Source: Pseudoalteromonas citrea
GTDB taxonomy: Bacteria; Pseudomonadota; Gammaproteobacteria; Enterobacterales; Alteromonadaceae
Assembly: GCF_000238375.3 (NCBI RefSeq)
Contig: NZ_AHBZ03000017.1
Coordinates: 1 to 64,000 of the forward strand
Length of the DNA stretch: 64,000 bases
Reading direction: 5' to 3'
Shown: positions 35,067-45,435 of the stretch, in pieces
Position numbering within the stretch: position 1 is the first letter of the stretch
How the letters are laid out: the number at the start of each line of letters is the position of its first letter
Made by a program: the position numbers and the translations under genes
The notes under the pieces: generated by a model
Database searches by the model: none
What the model saw: the letters and a program-made list of their open reading frames with translations, nothing else
Told to the model about the DNA's origin: nothing

Positions 35067-36894
35067 AACCACCTGTTTGATGCGCCCATAGCTTAGCGTA
35101 AACACCGTTCATCTTAAGAAGTTCGTCGTGAGAACCTTCCTCAATGATCTTTCCGCCATCCATCACAATCAACCTATCCATTTGCGCAATGGTACTTAAG
35201 CGGTGGGCTATCGCGATAACGGTTTTATCTCCCATAAGATCGTTTAGACTGCCTTGGATGGCAGCTTCTACTTCCGAATCTAATGCGGAGGTTGCTTCGT
35301 CAAGAATAAGTATCGGCGCATTTTTTAGTAATACTCTTGCAATGGCGATACGTTGCCGCTGACCACCAGACAGTTTAATGCCACGTTCACCTACTTGGGC
35401 ATCAAAGCCAATATTGCCATGGCTGTCTTCTAGTGATTGTATAAAGTCATAGGCTTGTGCTTTTTTGGTTGCAGCTACGAGTTGTTCGCGCGTTGCCTCT
35501 GGCCGCCCATATAAAATGTTATCAGCGACACTGCGATGCAACAAAGAGGTATCTTGGGTAACCATTGCGATATGTTGTCTCAGGCTCTCTTGTTGCACAT
35601 CTGAAATTTTTTGCTTATCAATGAGTATATCACCGTCGGATAAGTCATAGAATCGCAAGAGCAGGTTAACTAAAGTTGACTTTCCAGCGCCTGAACGGCC
35701 AACCACCCCAATTTTTTCACCCGGCTTAATGTGCAAGTTTAAGCCATCAATGACATATGTCTCATTATCTTTGTCGTGTCGTTTATAGGCGAACTTGATA
35801 TTGTTGAATGAAATTTGACCATGGGTTAAGTTGAGTGGGCTAGCTTGATCTTTGTCTGTTACATCCAACGGTTTAGAAAGGCTAGAGATCCCATCCGTAA
35901 CGGTGCCTATGTTCTCAAATAAACCGCTAATTTCCCACATAATCCATTGTGCCATACCATTCAATCTAAGTGCTAACCCAAGCGTAATCGCAATTGCCCC
36001 CGCGGTTATTGCACTGAAAGACCATAGATATATGGAAATAGCTGCAATAGTGAATATGAGTAAATAATTAATAGCTTGAATGCTAACGTTTAAACCGGTA
36101 ACCAAACGCATTTGTTTGTATACCGGGTCGATGAAAACTTCCATGCTCTCTTTTGCGTACTGTTCTTCACGTTGAGTATGAGAAAAAAGCTTAACGGTCG
36201 AGATATTTGTGTAGCTATCAACAATTCGCCCAGTCATTTCTGAACGTGCATTTGCTTGCGTGGTTGCAATGCCTTTAAGTTTTGGTACAAAATAGAGTTG
36301 AATAGCGATATATAATGATAGCCAGATAACTAGGGGGATCATAAGCCTAACATCTGAACTGGCTACTAAAGTCAGCATGGCGCCAAAGTACACTAGAATA
36401 TAAACTAGAACATCGAGCAACTTCATTACCGTTTCTCTGACGGCAAGTGATGTTTGCATGACTTTCGTTGATATTCGCCCAGCAAACTCATCTTGGTAAA
36501 ACTCCATGCTTTGTTTTAGTAAATAGCGGTGGGCTTGCCAGCGGATCGACATCGGATAGTTACCTAGTAAACTTTGATGAATAAGCGCAGAATGGAATAC
36601 GGTTATCAATGGCAATGCAACTAGGGTTACAATTCCCATATAAATGAGCTCTGATTTTTTATGCGCCAAGAGTGCTTCTGGCGTATAGGTCGATAACCAA
36701 TCTACTAAGTCACCCATGAATCCAAATAACGCGACTTCTAATATTGCTAATATAGCCGCACTTATAGACATTGCTATTAAAGGCCATTCCATTCCTCGGG
36801 TATAAAATCGACAAAACGAAAAGAGTGAATTAGGCGGGGGGATTATATCGGTATCAGGAAATGGGTTAGTGAAACGTTCAAAAAATTTGTACAT
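35050..36894 (-). CDS. ABC exporter, fused membrane and ATPase domains
   Basis: A 614-residue type IV ABC half-transporter that would act as a homodimer. About six membrane segments lie between residues 35 and 320. The ATPase domain follows with Walker A GRSGAGKST, the LSGGQRQR signature, Walker B ILILDEATSALD and the H-loop AIAHRLSTI. It belongs to the multidrug/lipid exporter group; the substrate cannot be deduced. It stands alone, convergent with the TetR gene. Confidence 0.92.
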   Translation of the reverse strand: MYKFFERFTNPFPDTDIIPPPNSLFSFCRFYTRGMEWPLIAMSISAAILAILEVALFGFMGDLVDWLSTYTPEALLAHKKSELIYMGIVTLVALPLITVFHSALIHQSLLGNYPMSIRWQAHRYLLKQSMEFYQDEFAGRISTKVMQTSLAVRETVMKLLDVLVYILVYFGAMLTLVASSDVRLMIPLVIWLSLYIAIQLYFVPKLKGIATTQANARSEMTGRIVDSYTNISTVKLFSHTQREEQYAKESMEVFIDPVYKQMRLVTGLNVSIQAINYLLIFTIAAISIYLWSFSAITAGAIAITLGLALRLNGMAQWIMWEISGLFENIGTVTDGISSLSKPLDVTDKDQASPLNLTHGQISFNNIKFAYKRHDKDNETYVIDGLNLHIKPGEKIGVVGRSGAGKSTLVNLLLRFYDLSDGDILIDKQKISDVQQESLRQHIAMVTQDTSLLHRSVADNILYGRPEATREQLVAATKKAQAYDFIQSLEDSHGNIGFDAQVGERGIKLSGGQRQRIAIARVLLKNAPILILDEATSALDSEVEAAIQGSLNDLMGDKTVIAIAHRLSTIAQMDRLIVMDGGKIIEEGSHDELLKMNGVYAKLWAHQTGGFIGLE

Positions 36895-37000
36895 TGAGTG
36901 ACTCCTTGACAGCTGGAGTCTAATTGTACCTACTGCTGGATAAATAGCCAGTAAAATGCAAGCAAAGGGCCTTTAACCAAGCAAGCCACAGCTATGTATA

Positions 37001-37024
37001 AAAAAACCGGCCAAAGGGCCGGCT
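37001..37024 (-). terminator. Terminator of fur
   Basis: On the minus strand, GGCCGG/CCGGCC arms (37007-37012 with 37017-37022, loop AAAG) are followed by a run of T. It is 20 bases past the fur stop. Confidence 0.85.
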
Positions 37025-37044
37025 CTATAAACGAACTCTAATGG

Positions 37045-37491
37045 TTAGTTGCCATTTTCATCAGCATATTTTTTACATGCTTCTGTATCTTCACATTCGC
37101 CATACAAGTAAAGTGAATGATTTGTTAGGCGGATCCCATTTTCAGTCGCTATTTGCTCTTGGCGAGTTTCAATCATGTCGTCTTCAAACTCAACAACTTT
37201 CCCACACTTCAAACACACTAGGTGATCATGGTGTGTACTACCTGACAGTTCGAATACTGATTTTCCGCCTTCAAAATGGTGGCGTGTAACAATGCCAGCA
37301 TCATCAAATTGGTTCAGTACGCGGTATACAGTCGCTAGGCCGATTTCTTCACCTTTATCGAGTAAAATTTTATACACATCTTCTGCGCTGATGTGTTGGT
37401 TATCAGGTGATTGTAATATTTCAAGAATTTTAATTCTTGGTAACGTTACTTTTAAACCTGCTTTTTTTAACTCTAAGTTGTGATCAGTCAT
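37045..37491 (-). CDS. fur: Ferric uptake regulator Fur
   Basis: A 148-residue iron-responsive repressor. The winged helix includes TVYRVLNQFDDAGIV. The metal sites include HHDHLVCLKCGKVVEF with a CxxC pair and a C-terminal CEDTEAC pair. Size and sequence match enterobacterial Fur. Downstream of flavodoxin with a 104-base gap, as in the E. coli fldA-fur arrangement. Confidence 0.96.
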   Translation of the reverse strand: MTDHNLELKKAGLKVTLPRIKILEILQSPDNQHISAEDVYKILLDKGEEIGLATVYRVLNQFDDAGIVTRHHFEGGKSVFELSGSTHHDHLVCLKCGKVVEFEDDMIETRQEQIATENGIRLTNHSLYLYGECEDTEACKKYADENGN

Positions 37492-37595
37492 TCACTCTGT
37501 CTCAATTAATTATATTTTTGTCTTAAGCAATAACACGACGCTGTTACGACCTAAGAATAACGCGCTAATGCACTAAGTGCAAAGTAGTCTTGCAA

Positions 37596-38123
37596 TTAGT
37601 CTTCTAATTCTGCAAGACACATTTCATCGTATACTTGCTTAGACCAAGCCTTAACGCGCTCTTCAGTTAATTCTGGTTGACGGTCTTCGTCTATACCTAA
37701 ACCAACAAAGTGAGTATCATCAGCCATCGCTTTAGATGCTTCAAATTGATAGCCTTCGGTTGGCCAATGTCCAACAACGATTGCACCACGTTCAGTTACA
37801 ATGTCATTTACCATGCCCATTGCATCAAGGAAGTACTCTGCGTAGTCTTCCTGATCACCACAACCGAAGATTGCGATTAATTTTCCTTCGAAGTCTACTT
37901 CCTCTAACTCAGGGAAGAAGTCATCCCAGTCGCACTGAGCTTCACCGTAATACCAAGTAGGGATACCAAATAAGATTAAATCGAATTCAGCAATTTCTTC
38001 TTTACTACTTTTTGCAATGTCTTTGACGTCAATGAGTTGTTTACCCAACTCTTTTTGAATCATTTTAGCAACATGTTCTGTGTTACCAGTGTCACTGCCG
38101 AAAAATATACCTACGCTTGCCAT
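37596..38123 (-). CDS. fldA: Flavodoxin, long-chain
   Basis: A 175-residue FMN-binding electron carrier. The phosphate loop GSDTGNTEHVA is at residues 9-19, the Trp-containing loop GIPTWYYGEAQCDWDDF is near 53-70, and the long-chain insertion with the FGCGDQEDYAEYF FMN loop follows. It donates electrons to radical-SAM and biosynthetic enzymes. 14 bases downstream of the ybfE-like gene. Confidence 0.95.
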   Translation of the reverse strand: MASVGIFFGSDTGNTEHVAKMIQKELGKQLIDVKDIAKSSKEEIAEFDLILFGIPTWYYGEAQCDWDDFFPELEEVDFEGKLIAIFGCGDQEDYAEYFLDAMGMVNDIVTERGAIVVGHWPTEGYQFEASKAMADDTHFVGLGIDEDRQPELTEERVKAWSKQVYDEMCLAELED

Positions 38124-38137
38124 TAAATACTTACCTT

Positions 38138-38416
38138 CTATCTGTTATTCGCTAATTTCTCTTGCAAGATAGTTTCTATCAGAGCACTGCGACTGATGTT
38201 TTGTTCATCGGCCATATCGCTCAAAGCTTGATAAAGCTCTGAAGAAACCTTAAATTCAACACGTTTTAACCCTCTGGCGCGATCTCTTTTTATCTGATTG
38301 CGCTTGTTAACCTTTAACTGAACCTCTCTTGGGAGTGGGTTTGTTTTTGGTCGACCCGGGCGCTTTTCATTTTCAAATAAATCAATCGTCGTCCTATCTG
38401 TTTCAGATTTGGCCAT
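38138..38416 (-). CDS. ybfE: YbfE-like ribbon-helix-helix protein
   Basis: About 92 residues. The basic N-terminal part (RPGRPKTNPLPREVQLKVNKRN) is followed by a ribbon-helix-helix-like segment (RVEFKVSSELYQALSDMADEQNISRSALIETIL). It corresponds to E. coli YbfE, a LexA-regulated gene of unknown function next to fldA. I use the ATG at 38416 (MAKSETD); the longer frame to 38443 overlaps the upstream gene. Confidence 0.82.
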   Translation of the reverse strand: MAKSETDRTTIDLFENEKRPGRPKTNPLPREVQLKVNKRNQIKRDRARGLKRVEFKVSSELYQALSDMADEQNISRSALIETILQEKLANNR

Positions 38417-38418
38417 TT

Positions 38419-38646
38419 TTATCCAACACCTGCACCTTGCCAAAACACTTGGATAAGGCCTTTAGCTATGAAACCCGAACAGCCAAGAAATAAGACTAGC
38501 CAAACAGTATATCGACCAAACTTGGGTACATTACCTTTTTTTAAAACGTCTTGAATCGCCATTCCGATAAAAAAGAAGATACCCGCTAATGCGAAATACA
38601 GTCCTAGGGTTTCAAATTCATTAATATACTGGCTGACCATATGCAC
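38419..38646 (-). CDS. DUF2788 small membrane protein
   Basis: A 75-residue protein with two membrane segments (about 13-31 and 47-66), of the DUF2788 type commonly found beside ybfE/ybfF in Alteromonadales. Function unknown. Two bases from the ybfE-like start, so co-transcribed with ybfE, fldA and perhaps fur. Confidence 0.75.
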   Translation of the reverse strand: MHMVSQYINEFETLGLYFALAGIFFFIGMAIQDVLKKGNVPKFGRYTVWLVLFLGCSGFIAKGLIQVFWQGAGVG

Positions 38647-38726
38647 CCAACTGAAAACTTAAACGGCGGCTACTATAACATACTCAATAAACATAAATTA
38701 AGGCCGGTACAGCAAAAACAGAACAT

Positions 38727-39491
38727 TTATTGAAGAAAATCAAGAATTGATTTATTTACAGCAGCTGGTTTTTCTGCATGTAGCCAATGACCTGCTCCAT
38801 GTATCACCTTCGCAGACGACTTAGGAAATGCTGTGACAATCGCTTCTCTATGTTCAGGCAGTATATAGTCAGAATTATTACCTTTTATGAATAGCGTATC
38901 GCATAAGCATGGTTGGTTATTGTCAATATTTGCCACAATATGTGCATAATTGTCTGCAATACCAGGTAAGTTAAACCGCCAAGCCAACTCTCCAGTCGTT
39001 GTTTTTGCTAAACTTTTTAATAAAAACTGACGTACTCCAGGCATTTCAATATGATCACTTAGTATTGTATCCGCGTGTGCTCTATTTAAGACGTTTGCTT
39101 GTTCACTAACTTTATTTAATCCAGCGATAATTTCATCATGGCGGGGCGGATAAACGACAGGCGCAATGTCTAATACGACGAGTTTATTGACACATTCCTC
39201 AAACATAGACGCAAATTGCATAGCAACTTTGCCGCCCATAGAGTGGCCAACTACATGAGCTTTATCAATATTCAAGTGATCAATTAACGCTTTAATATCG
39301 TTACCCATATGTAAGTAATTCATGTCGCTACTATGAAAGGATTGACCATGGTTACGCAAGTCTACATTGTAGACCGTAAAATGTTCAGACAATGCTTTCG
39401 CGATAACATTTAGGTTTTCAAGAGACCCAAATAAGCCGTGCATTAAAATTAGATCTGGACCGGTTCCAGTTTGCTTGTAATTTAATAACAT
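38727..39491 (-). CDS. ybfF: Alpha/beta-hydrolase esterase YbfF
   Basis: A 254-residue esterase. HGLFGS supplies the oxyanion loop, GHSMGGK near residue 88 carries the nucleophilic Ser, and the catalytic His is in GAGHWLHAEKP. E. coli YbfF hydrolyses acyl thioesters and short esters. Divergent from seqA, conserving the enterobacterial ybfF-seqA order. Confidence 0.9.
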   Translation of the reverse strand: MLLNYKQTGTGPDLILMHGLFGSLENLNVIAKALSEHFTVYNVDLRNHGQSFHSSDMNYLHMGNDIKALIDHLNIDKAHVVGHSMGGKVAMQFASMFEECVNKLVVLDIAPVVYPPRHDEIIAGLNKVSEQANVLNRAHADTILSDHIEMPGVRQFLLKSLAKTTTGELAWRFNLPGIADNYAHIVANIDNNQPCLCDTLFIKGNNSDYILPEHREAIVTAFPKSSAKVIHGAGHWLHAEKPAAVNKSILDFLQ

Positions 39492-39616
39492 ATGTATTCC
39501 TCATAACAGGGTACAATTGTGCCAGCCAAATACATAAATGCAAAGCCGTAGAGTAATCTGTTAAATCAGGATATAATCTTTTTAGATGCATCAATATCAG
39601 TAATGACAGGAAAAGC

Positions 39617-40165
39617 ATGAAAAAAATAGAAATAGATGACGAGCTTTATCAATATATTGCCAGCAACACACAAAGTATTGGTGAAAGTGCTTCGCAAATT
39701 TTACGTCGTTTATTAAATTTGACTCCTGACAGCAGCGTTCAAACGAACTCTGCAACGGACTCAAAGGCAGAACAAGTAGAGCCTGTCCTAACGGCTGAAG
39801 AGGTTGTCACAAATGTGTCAAAAACTTCAGCTAACGTATTCAATATACTAAACAAAGAAGAGCTTGCTATGCAAAAAGGCGTAGTAGGCCGGTTTTTATT
39901 TATTTTATCAGCCTTACATCGTACGCATAAGACCGCATTTAAAACCGTGCTTGATATAAAAGGCCGTGACCGTATTTACTTTGCGACTAGCAAAGAAGCG
40001 TTACTTGAAAGTGGTAGTAGTATGAACCCTAAAAATATTCTAGACAGTGAATATTGGGTGATGACCAACTCAAATACAACTCGAAAGAAAATGATGCTTC
40101 ATGAGGTTGCACTTGGCCTTGGTTATAATGAAGCACAAGCTGAAACGATCCGAGACTACCTATAA
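39617..40165 (+). CDS. seqA: Replication initiation regulator SeqA
   Basis: A 182-residue protein that binds hemimethylated GATC sites and sequesters oriC after initiation. The N-terminal oligomerisation segment [18 protein letters not shown] and following helix [13 protein letters not shown] are typical. The C-terminal DNA-binding domain contains [10 protein letters not shown] and [17 protein letters not shown]. An AGGAAAAGC site precedes the ATG. Ten bases before pgm, as in E. coli. Confidence 0.95.
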   Translation: MKKIEIDDELYQYIASNTQSIGESASQILRRLLNLTPDSSVQTNSATDSKAEQVEPVLTAEEVVTNVSKTSANVFNILNKEELAMQKGVVGRFLFILSALHRTHKTAFKTVLDIKGRDRIYFATSKEALLESGSSMNPKNILDSEYWVMTNSNTTRKKMMLHEVALGLGYNEAQAETIRDYL

Positions 40166-40175
40166 GGAAATCTTA

Positions 40176-41813
40176 ATGGCAATTCACCCTGGTGCAGGTA
40201 AAAAAGCTGCGCAATCAGAGTTAGTAAACATCCCTAAATTGATGTCTGCTTACTATTTGAACGAACCCGACCTAGAGCAAAACCCTGAACAATGCGTTGC
40301 ATTTGGTACATCAGGGCACCGAGGGTGTTCATATAATGTCAAGTTTAACGAGTCACATATATTAGCTATCACGCAAGCTATTTGCGATTACCGTAAAGAA
40401 AATAACATTTTTGGCCCGTTATTTTTAGGTAAAGATACGCACGCTTTATCTGAGGCTGCATTTAATTCAGCCATAGAGGTGTTAGTTGCCAACGAAGTTC
40501 AAGTGATCACGCAAGAAAATGATGATTACACACCCACACCAGTCATAAGCCATGCGATTGTCACTTATAATAAGTCGCACCCAAATGAACTTTCAGACGG
40601 CATTGTGGTAACGCCCTCACATAACCCGCCTCAAGACGGTGGGTTTAAATACAACCCTCCAAATGGTGGACCAGCCGATACTGATGTGACCAAGTGGATT
40701 GAAGACAGAGCAAACCAGTTACTAATCGAAGATTTGGTTGAGGTAGAATTATTCCCTTACGCAAAAGCAAAGCGCTCTGGCTTTATTAAATATGAAGATC
40801 TAATGACGCCTTATATTGATGATCTAGAAAATATCATTAATTTGAAAGCGATAGCTGAAGCTGGCGTAACTATTGGTGTAGACCCGCTAGGGGGCTCAGG
40901 TATTAATTTTTGGCCTATCATTGCAAAAAAATATGACTTGAATCTGACCGTTGTCAACGACGTGGTAGACCCCACGTTTGGTTTTATGCCATTAGACAAA
41001 GATGGTAAGATCCGCATGGATTGTTCATCTCCTTACGCAATGGCAAATTTAATTGCAATTAAAGATGACTTTGATATTGGTATTGGGAACGATCCTGATT
41101 ATGACCGTCATGGTATCGTCACCAAAGACGGACTAATGAACCCAAATCATTTTCTTGCTGTCGCCATTGATTATTTGTTAAATCACCGAGCATGGCCAAG
41201 TGATGTAAAAATCGGCAAGACACTGGTTTCATCTGGCATGATTGATAAGGTTGTGAATGCAAATAACCGCGAGGTATATGAAGTACCTGTTGGTTTTAAA
41301 TGGTTTGTAAAAGGTCTAAACAAACAATGGTTGGCATTTGGTGGTGAAGAAAGCGCTGGCGCATCTTTTTTACGATTAAATGGCGACGTATGGAACACCG
41401 ACAAAGATGGTTTTATCCTTGGATTACTTGCTGCTGAAATTCTTGCTGTGACTGGTAAAACACCGTCACAACGTTATAAAGAGTTGGAAGCACAGTTCGG
41501 TGCGCCTATCTACAAAAGAATCGATGCACCAGCTAATACGGCGCAAAAAGACAAGCTCAAAGCGCTTAGCGCCGCTGATGTGACCGCTGACACGCTTGCA
41601 GGGGATAAAATCACTCAAGTCTTAACCGATGCACCAGGCAATAAAGCGGCCATCGGTGGTTTAAAAGTTGTAACTGAATTTGGTTGGTTTGCGGCTCGTC
41701 CTTCAGGCACGGAAGATATTTATAAAATTTACCTAGAATCATTCAAAGGTGAAACACATTTAGCTCAACTTGAGCAAGAAGCAAAAAGCTTGGTTGATTC
41801 TGTGATCAGCTAA
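40176..41813 (+). CDS. pgm: Phosphoglucomutase (alpha-D-glucose phosphate-specific)
   Basis: A 545-residue enzyme interconverting glucose 1- and 6-phosphate. The catalytic Ser loop [12 protein letters not shown], the metal-binding DPDYDRHG, the sugar-binding [10 protein letters not shown] and the phosphate-binding ARPSGTED are intact; TSGHRG is near the start. I use the ATG at 40176 (MAIHPGAG), with AAGGAAATC upstream, because the longer frame runs back into seqA. It supplies glucose 1-phosphate for nucleotide sugars, fitting the UDP-glucose dehydrogenase later in the window. Confidence 0.96.
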   Translation: MAIHPGAGKKAAQSELVNIPKLMSAYYLNEPDLEQNPEQCVAFGTSGHRGCSYNVKFNESHILAITQAICDYRKENNIFGPLFLGKDTHALSEAAFNSAIEVLVANEVQVITQENDDYTPTPVISHAIVTYNKSHPNELSDGIVVTPSHNPPQDGGFKYNPPNGGPADTDVTKWIEDRANQLLIEDLVEVELFPYAKAKRSGFIKYEDLMTPYIDDLENIINLKAIAEAGVTIGVDPLGGSGINFWPIIAKKYDLNLTVVNDVVDPTFGFMPLDKDGKIRMDCSSPYAMANLIAIKDDFDIGIGNDPDYDRHGIVTKDGLMNPNHFLAVAIDYLLNHRAWPSDVKIGKTLVSSGMIDKVVNANNREVYEVPVGFKWFVKGLNKQWLAFGGEESAGASFLRLNGDVWNTDKDGFILGLLAAEILAVTGKTPSQRYKELEAQFGAPIYKRIDAPANTAQKDKLKALSAADVTADTLAGDKITQVLTDAPGNKAAIGGLKVVTEFGWFAARPSGTEDIYKIYLESFKGETHLAQLEQEAKSLVDSVIS

Positions 41814-41825
41814 CACGCTATTTTT

Positions 41826-41854
41826 AAAAAGCCATGCTATTGCATGGCTTTTTT
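41826..41854 (+). terminator. Terminator of seqA-pgm
   Basis: GCCATGC (41831-41837) and GCATGGC (41842-41848) pair around TATT, flanked by A and T runs. It is 12 bases after the pgm stop. Confidence 0.92.
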
Positions 41855-41937
41855 GTATCCTTAAATAAGCTGACAGACGTGATAGTAGTCGGGTTAATTA
41901 AGGGTATTTACTCTCACATTTTATTATAGGTGGTTGT

Positions 41938-42972
41938 ATGTACCTTGAAAACTTAAAAAACACTGGGGACTTTTTAACCCTAACACGTGAAAATGAATTT
42001 GACCTGCCAGCCAGTGAATTCACGCTAGATAATGGCACATTCGTAGAGGTACTAGATACTGGTGTCATTCAATTTACACCACAGGGTAAAACATCTAAAG
42101 ATATCGTACTTTCTAGCGCTGTACACGGCAATGAAACTGCCCCTATTGAAATATGCGATCAACTGATCCAATCCATTATTAAAGGGCACTTGGTGCTTAA
42201 ACAAAGGGTCCTGTTTATTTATGGTAACCCTAAGTCTATTAATATCGCTAAGCGCTTTGTCGAAGAAAATTTAAATCGATTATTTAACGGTGAACATGCT
42301 AAAGGTGATATTCAAAACCCTGAACGTGTAAGAGCTGAAAAGTTAGAACAGTACGTTACAGCATTCTTTAGCGACGTTGAAGAAGGTCGCTACCGTTGCC
42401 ACTATGATCTACATACCGCTATTCGTGGTTCTAAAAATGAAAAATTTGCTGTATACCCATATTTACATGGTAAACCTTGGAAAAAGCAGCAATTACAGTT
42501 TTTATTATCGTGTGGGGTAAACACGGTGCTAACAATGCGCGCCGCAGCGACAACATTCAGCTATTTTTCATCGTTTGTATTCGGTGCAGACGCGTTCACA
42601 GTTGAACTAGGTCAAGTTAAGCCATTTGGCGAGAACGATATGAGTCGATTTGCTAAAACCAAATCAACACTGTCAGCATTAATTAGTCAGGAAAGTGTAG
42701 AATATAAGCAATTTAATGCTAATGACTTTGAGCTTTTTCAAGTTCACCGCACCATCAATCGCACGCAAGAGCAATTTACGTTTCCATTCCCTGAAAGCGC
42801 TGTAAACTTCACGGGGTTTAACGAAGGAGAACTATTGGCCACTGATGGCGAAGTGGAATATTTGGCAGAAGTTGATGGTGAGGCAATTATCTTTCCAAAC
42901 GCAAATGTGGCACTTGGTCAACGTGCATTACTCACCGTTATTCCAATGGAAGTCAGTGATAAATTCATTTAA
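41938..42972 (+). CDS. astE: Succinylglutamate desuccinylase
   Basis: A 344-residue zinc hydrolase releasing succinate and glutamate in the last step of arginine succinyltransferase catabolism. Zinc-binding HGNETAPIE near residue 62, the RLFNGE stretch and a second zinc ligand in YDLHTAIR are present, with the AstE/AspA C-terminal domain. An AGGTGG site precedes the ATG. The other ast genes are not in this window. Confidence 0.93.
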   Translation: MYLENLKNTGDFLTLTRENEFDLPASEFTLDNGTFVEVLDTGVIQFTPQGKTSKDIVLSSAVHGNETAPIEICDQLIQSIIKGHLVLKQRVLFIYGNPKSINIAKRFVEENLNRLFNGEHAKGDIQNPERVRAEKLEQYVTAFFSDVEEGRYRCHYDLHTAIRGSKNEKFAVYPYLHGKPWKKQQLQFLLSCGVNTVLTMRAAATTFSYFSSFVFGADAFTVELGQVKPFGENDMSRFAKTKSTLSALISQESVEYKQFNANDFELFQVHRTINRTQEQFTFPFPESAVNFTGFNEGELLATDGEVEYLAEVDGEAIIFPNANVALGQRALLTVIPMEVSDKFI

Positions 42973-43036
42973 TATATTGATATTATTAAGTTTATAGGCC
43001 CGTATTGAAAACTTTCCACTCTTGATTATGCAAATT

Positions 43037-43072
43037 AAGGGTTATTCACCTACTATCTGTTGAATAACCCTT
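43037..43072 (+). terminator. Probable terminator of astE
   Basis: AAGGGTTATTCA (43037-43048) and TGAATAACCCTT (43061-43072) are exact complements across a 12-base loop. Only a short T-run follows, and the right arm runs into the palindrome at 43071-43086. Confidence 0.65.
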
Positions 43073-43086
43073 TACGTTAACGTAAA
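43071..43086. promoter_or_regulatory. Perfect 16-bp palindrome upstream of the bkd operon
   Basis: TTTACGTTAACGTAAA is fully self-complementary, 145 bases before the E1 alpha start. It resembles what I recall of MerR-family LiuR operators, which control branched-chain amino-acid degradation in proteobacteria. No regulator is encoded nearby. Confidence 0.65.
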
Positions 43087-43231
43087 GTGAAGGTCGCTTT
43101 AATTTAATCAATTTGCATTTGTCGCACAGATTATTCTTATAAGAAATAACGCGAATGTGAAGATATTCCAAACCCTATTATTGGTATCTCATAGCTTGCA
43201 AATGTGTTTCGACAACAAGAGAAGGTAGGTT

Positions 43232-44449
43232 ATGACTAACCCCAATAACATATCGCTAAATATCAGTCATGCGCTGAAGTTTATTGATAGCCATGCCCTA
43301 GATATCCCAACACTGACTATCCTCGGTGACAATGGTGAAATTTTAGAAGGTGCAACAGCACCTGATATCGATAAAGACACCGCGATAAACTTATACTCTA
43401 CAATGCGCTTTATTCGTTTACTCGATGAGCGAATGCAAGCTGCACAGCGTCAAGGGCGTGTTAGTTTTTACATGCAGTGTTTAGGTGAAGAAGCCGCGAT
43501 TACTGCCAGTGCTGCAGCATTGAAGCCTGAAGATATGATCATGGCGCAATATCGTGAACAAGCTGCATTAGCCTATCGTGGCTTTACGCTAGAGCAGTTC
43601 ATGAACCAACTATTCTCTAATGAAAAAGATCTAGGTAAAGGCCGCCAAATGCCTGTGCATTACGGCTCAAATGAACTTTACTATTTAACAATATCGTCTC
43701 CACTTGGCACTCAAATCCCGCAAGCAACGGGGTATGCATACGGTCAAAAACTAAAACACATAGACCCAGCAACTGGCGAGTTAAACTCAGAAATTGATAA
43801 CCTAACCATCTGTTATTTTGGCGAAGGTGCAGCGTCTGAAGGCGATTTTCATGCAGGCCTAAATATGGCAGCAGTACATGAAGCGCCCGTTCTATTTTTT
43901 GCGAGAAATAACGGATACGCAATATCAACGCCCGCTGACGAACAGTTTAAAGGGGATGGTATTGCCTCTCGTGGTGTAGGCTATGGAATTAAAACGATTC
44001 GTGTTGATGGTGGGGATGCACTTGCTGTATTTGCTGCAACACAAGCAGCTCGCAAAATGGCGGTTGAAAATGGCGAGCCGGTATTAATTGAGTCCATTGC
44101 CTATCGTTTAGGCGCACACTCTACATCGGATGACCCGTCAGGTTACCGTAGTAAAGAAGAAGAGGCTGAGTTTAAAGGGAACTGTCCAATTGAGCGCTTT
44201 AAAAAATGGCTATTAAAGCAAGGGTGGCTTAATGAACAAGAAGACGAAGCAGAAAAAGACAAAATTCGAGAAGATATACTCGCGGCTTTGAAAATTGCAG
44301 AAAAGGTACAAAAACCAGCTTTAGAAGAACTTGTATCAGACGTTTATGACCAGCCAATACCTGCGCTTGCAAAGCAGTATGAAGAGTTAAAAGAGCATAT
44401 AAAGCAACATCCAGAAGCGTATCCGGTCACTGCAGGGAGAATTAAATAA
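43232..44449 (+). CDS. bkdA1: Branched-chain 2-oxo acid dehydrogenase E1 alpha
   Basis: A 405-residue thiamin-diphosphate subunit that decarboxylates 2-oxo acids from valine, leucine and isoleucine. The cofactor/metal motif [15 protein letters not shown] with a downstream NNGYAIST is complete. The loop [13 protein letters not shown] is that of branched-chain E1 rather than pyruvate E1. GAGAAGGTAGG precedes the ATG. The TAATG overlap with E1 beta shows translational coupling. Confidence 0.95.
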   Translation: MTNPNNISLNISHALKFIDSHALDIPTLTILGDNGEILEGATAPDIDKDTAINLYSTMRFIRLLDERMQAAQRQGRVSFYMQCLGEEAAITASAAALKPEDMIMAQYREQAALAYRGFTLEQFMNQLFSNEKDLGKGRQMPVHYGSNELYYLTISSPLGTQIPQATGYAYGQKLKHIDPATGELNSEIDNLTICYFGEGAASEGDFHAGLNMAAVHEAPVLFFARNNGYAISTPADEQFKGDGIASRGVGYGIKTIRVDGGDALAVFAATQAARKMAVENGEPVLIESIAYRLGAHSTSDDPSGYRSKEEEAEFKGNCPIERFKKWLLKQGWLNEQEDEAEKDKIREDILAALKIAEKVQKPALEELVSDVYDQPIPALAKQYEELKEHIKQHPEAYPVTAGRIK

Positions 44450-45426
44450 TGGCTAAAATGAACATGCTACATGCCATTAATTCGGCGTTAGATATCACAA
44501 TGGCTGAAAACAACCAAGCCTGTATTTTTGGTGAAGATGTAGGCCACTTTGGTGGCGTATTTAGAGCAACGTCTGGCTTGCAAGAAAAGTATGGTAAGCA
44601 CCGGGTATTTAATACCCCGCTAACTGAGCAAGGGATCCTTGGTTTTGCAAACGGGCTAGCCGCATTCGGCGCGCCAGCACTGGCTGAAATTCAGTTTGCC
44701 GATTATATATTTCCAGCGTTTGACCAAATCGTTAATGAATCTGCAAAGTTCCGTTACCGTAGCGGGAATGAGTTTGACGTTGGTAACCTAACAATCCGTA
44801 CACCATACGGTGGTGGTATTGCCGGTGGTTTATATCATTCACAATCTCCAGAAGCGTATTTTGCCCATACACCAGGCTTAAAGTTGGTTGTGCCTCGTAA
44901 CCCTCATCAAGCGAAAGGGTTACTTCGTGCTTGTATTAAAGATGACAACCCTGTGATCTTCTTTGAACCAAAGCGGTTATATCGTGCCTCAATTGGTGAC
45001 GTGCCTGAAGAAGATTACACCATCGAAATCGGTAAAGCTGAAGTTGTGAAAGAAGGTTCAGATGTCACACTACTTGCGTGGGGTGCACAAATGGAAATTA
45101 TTGAGCAAGCCGCTGAAAAAGCACAAGAGGCTGGTGTGAGTTGTGAAATCATCGATTTACGCAGTATTTTACCATGGGATGTCGACACGATTGCTAAATC
45201 AGTCATAAAAACGGGTCGATTGATCATTAGTCATGAAGCGCCAATTACAAATGGTTTTGGTGCTGAAATAGCCGCTACTATACAAGAAGCTTGCTTCCTA
45301 CATTTAGAGTCTCCGATAATGCGGGTTTGTGGTTTAGATACGCCATACCCACTTGCATTAGAGAAAGAGTATGTACCAGATGCGCTTAAAGTATTTGCTG
45401 CAATCAAAAAATCTGTAGAGTTTTAA
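44449..45426 (+). CDS. bkdA2: Branched-chain 2-oxo acid dehydrogenase E1 beta
   Basis: A 325-residue partner of E1 alpha. It carries the conserved [32 protein letters not shown] and [18 protein letters not shown] segments and the C-terminal transketolase domain. It overlaps E1 alpha by one base and lies nine bases before E2. Confidence 0.95.
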   Translation: MAKMNMLHAINSALDITMAENNQACIFGEDVGHFGGVFRATSGLQEKYGKHRVFNTPLTEQGILGFANGLAAFGAPALAEIQFADYIFPAFDQIVNESAKFRYRSGNEFDVGNLTIRTPYGGGIAGGLYHSQSPEAYFAHTPGLKLVVPRNPHQAKGLLRACIKDDNPVIFFEPKRLYRASIGDVPEEDYTIEIGKAEVVKEGSDVTLLAWGAQMEIIEQAAEKAQEAGVSCEIIDLRSILPWDVDTIAKSVIKTGRLIISHEAPITNGFGAEIAATIQEACFLHLESPIMRVCGLDTPYPLALEKEYVPDALKVFAAIKKSVEF

Positions 45427-45435
45427 GGAATAGTC

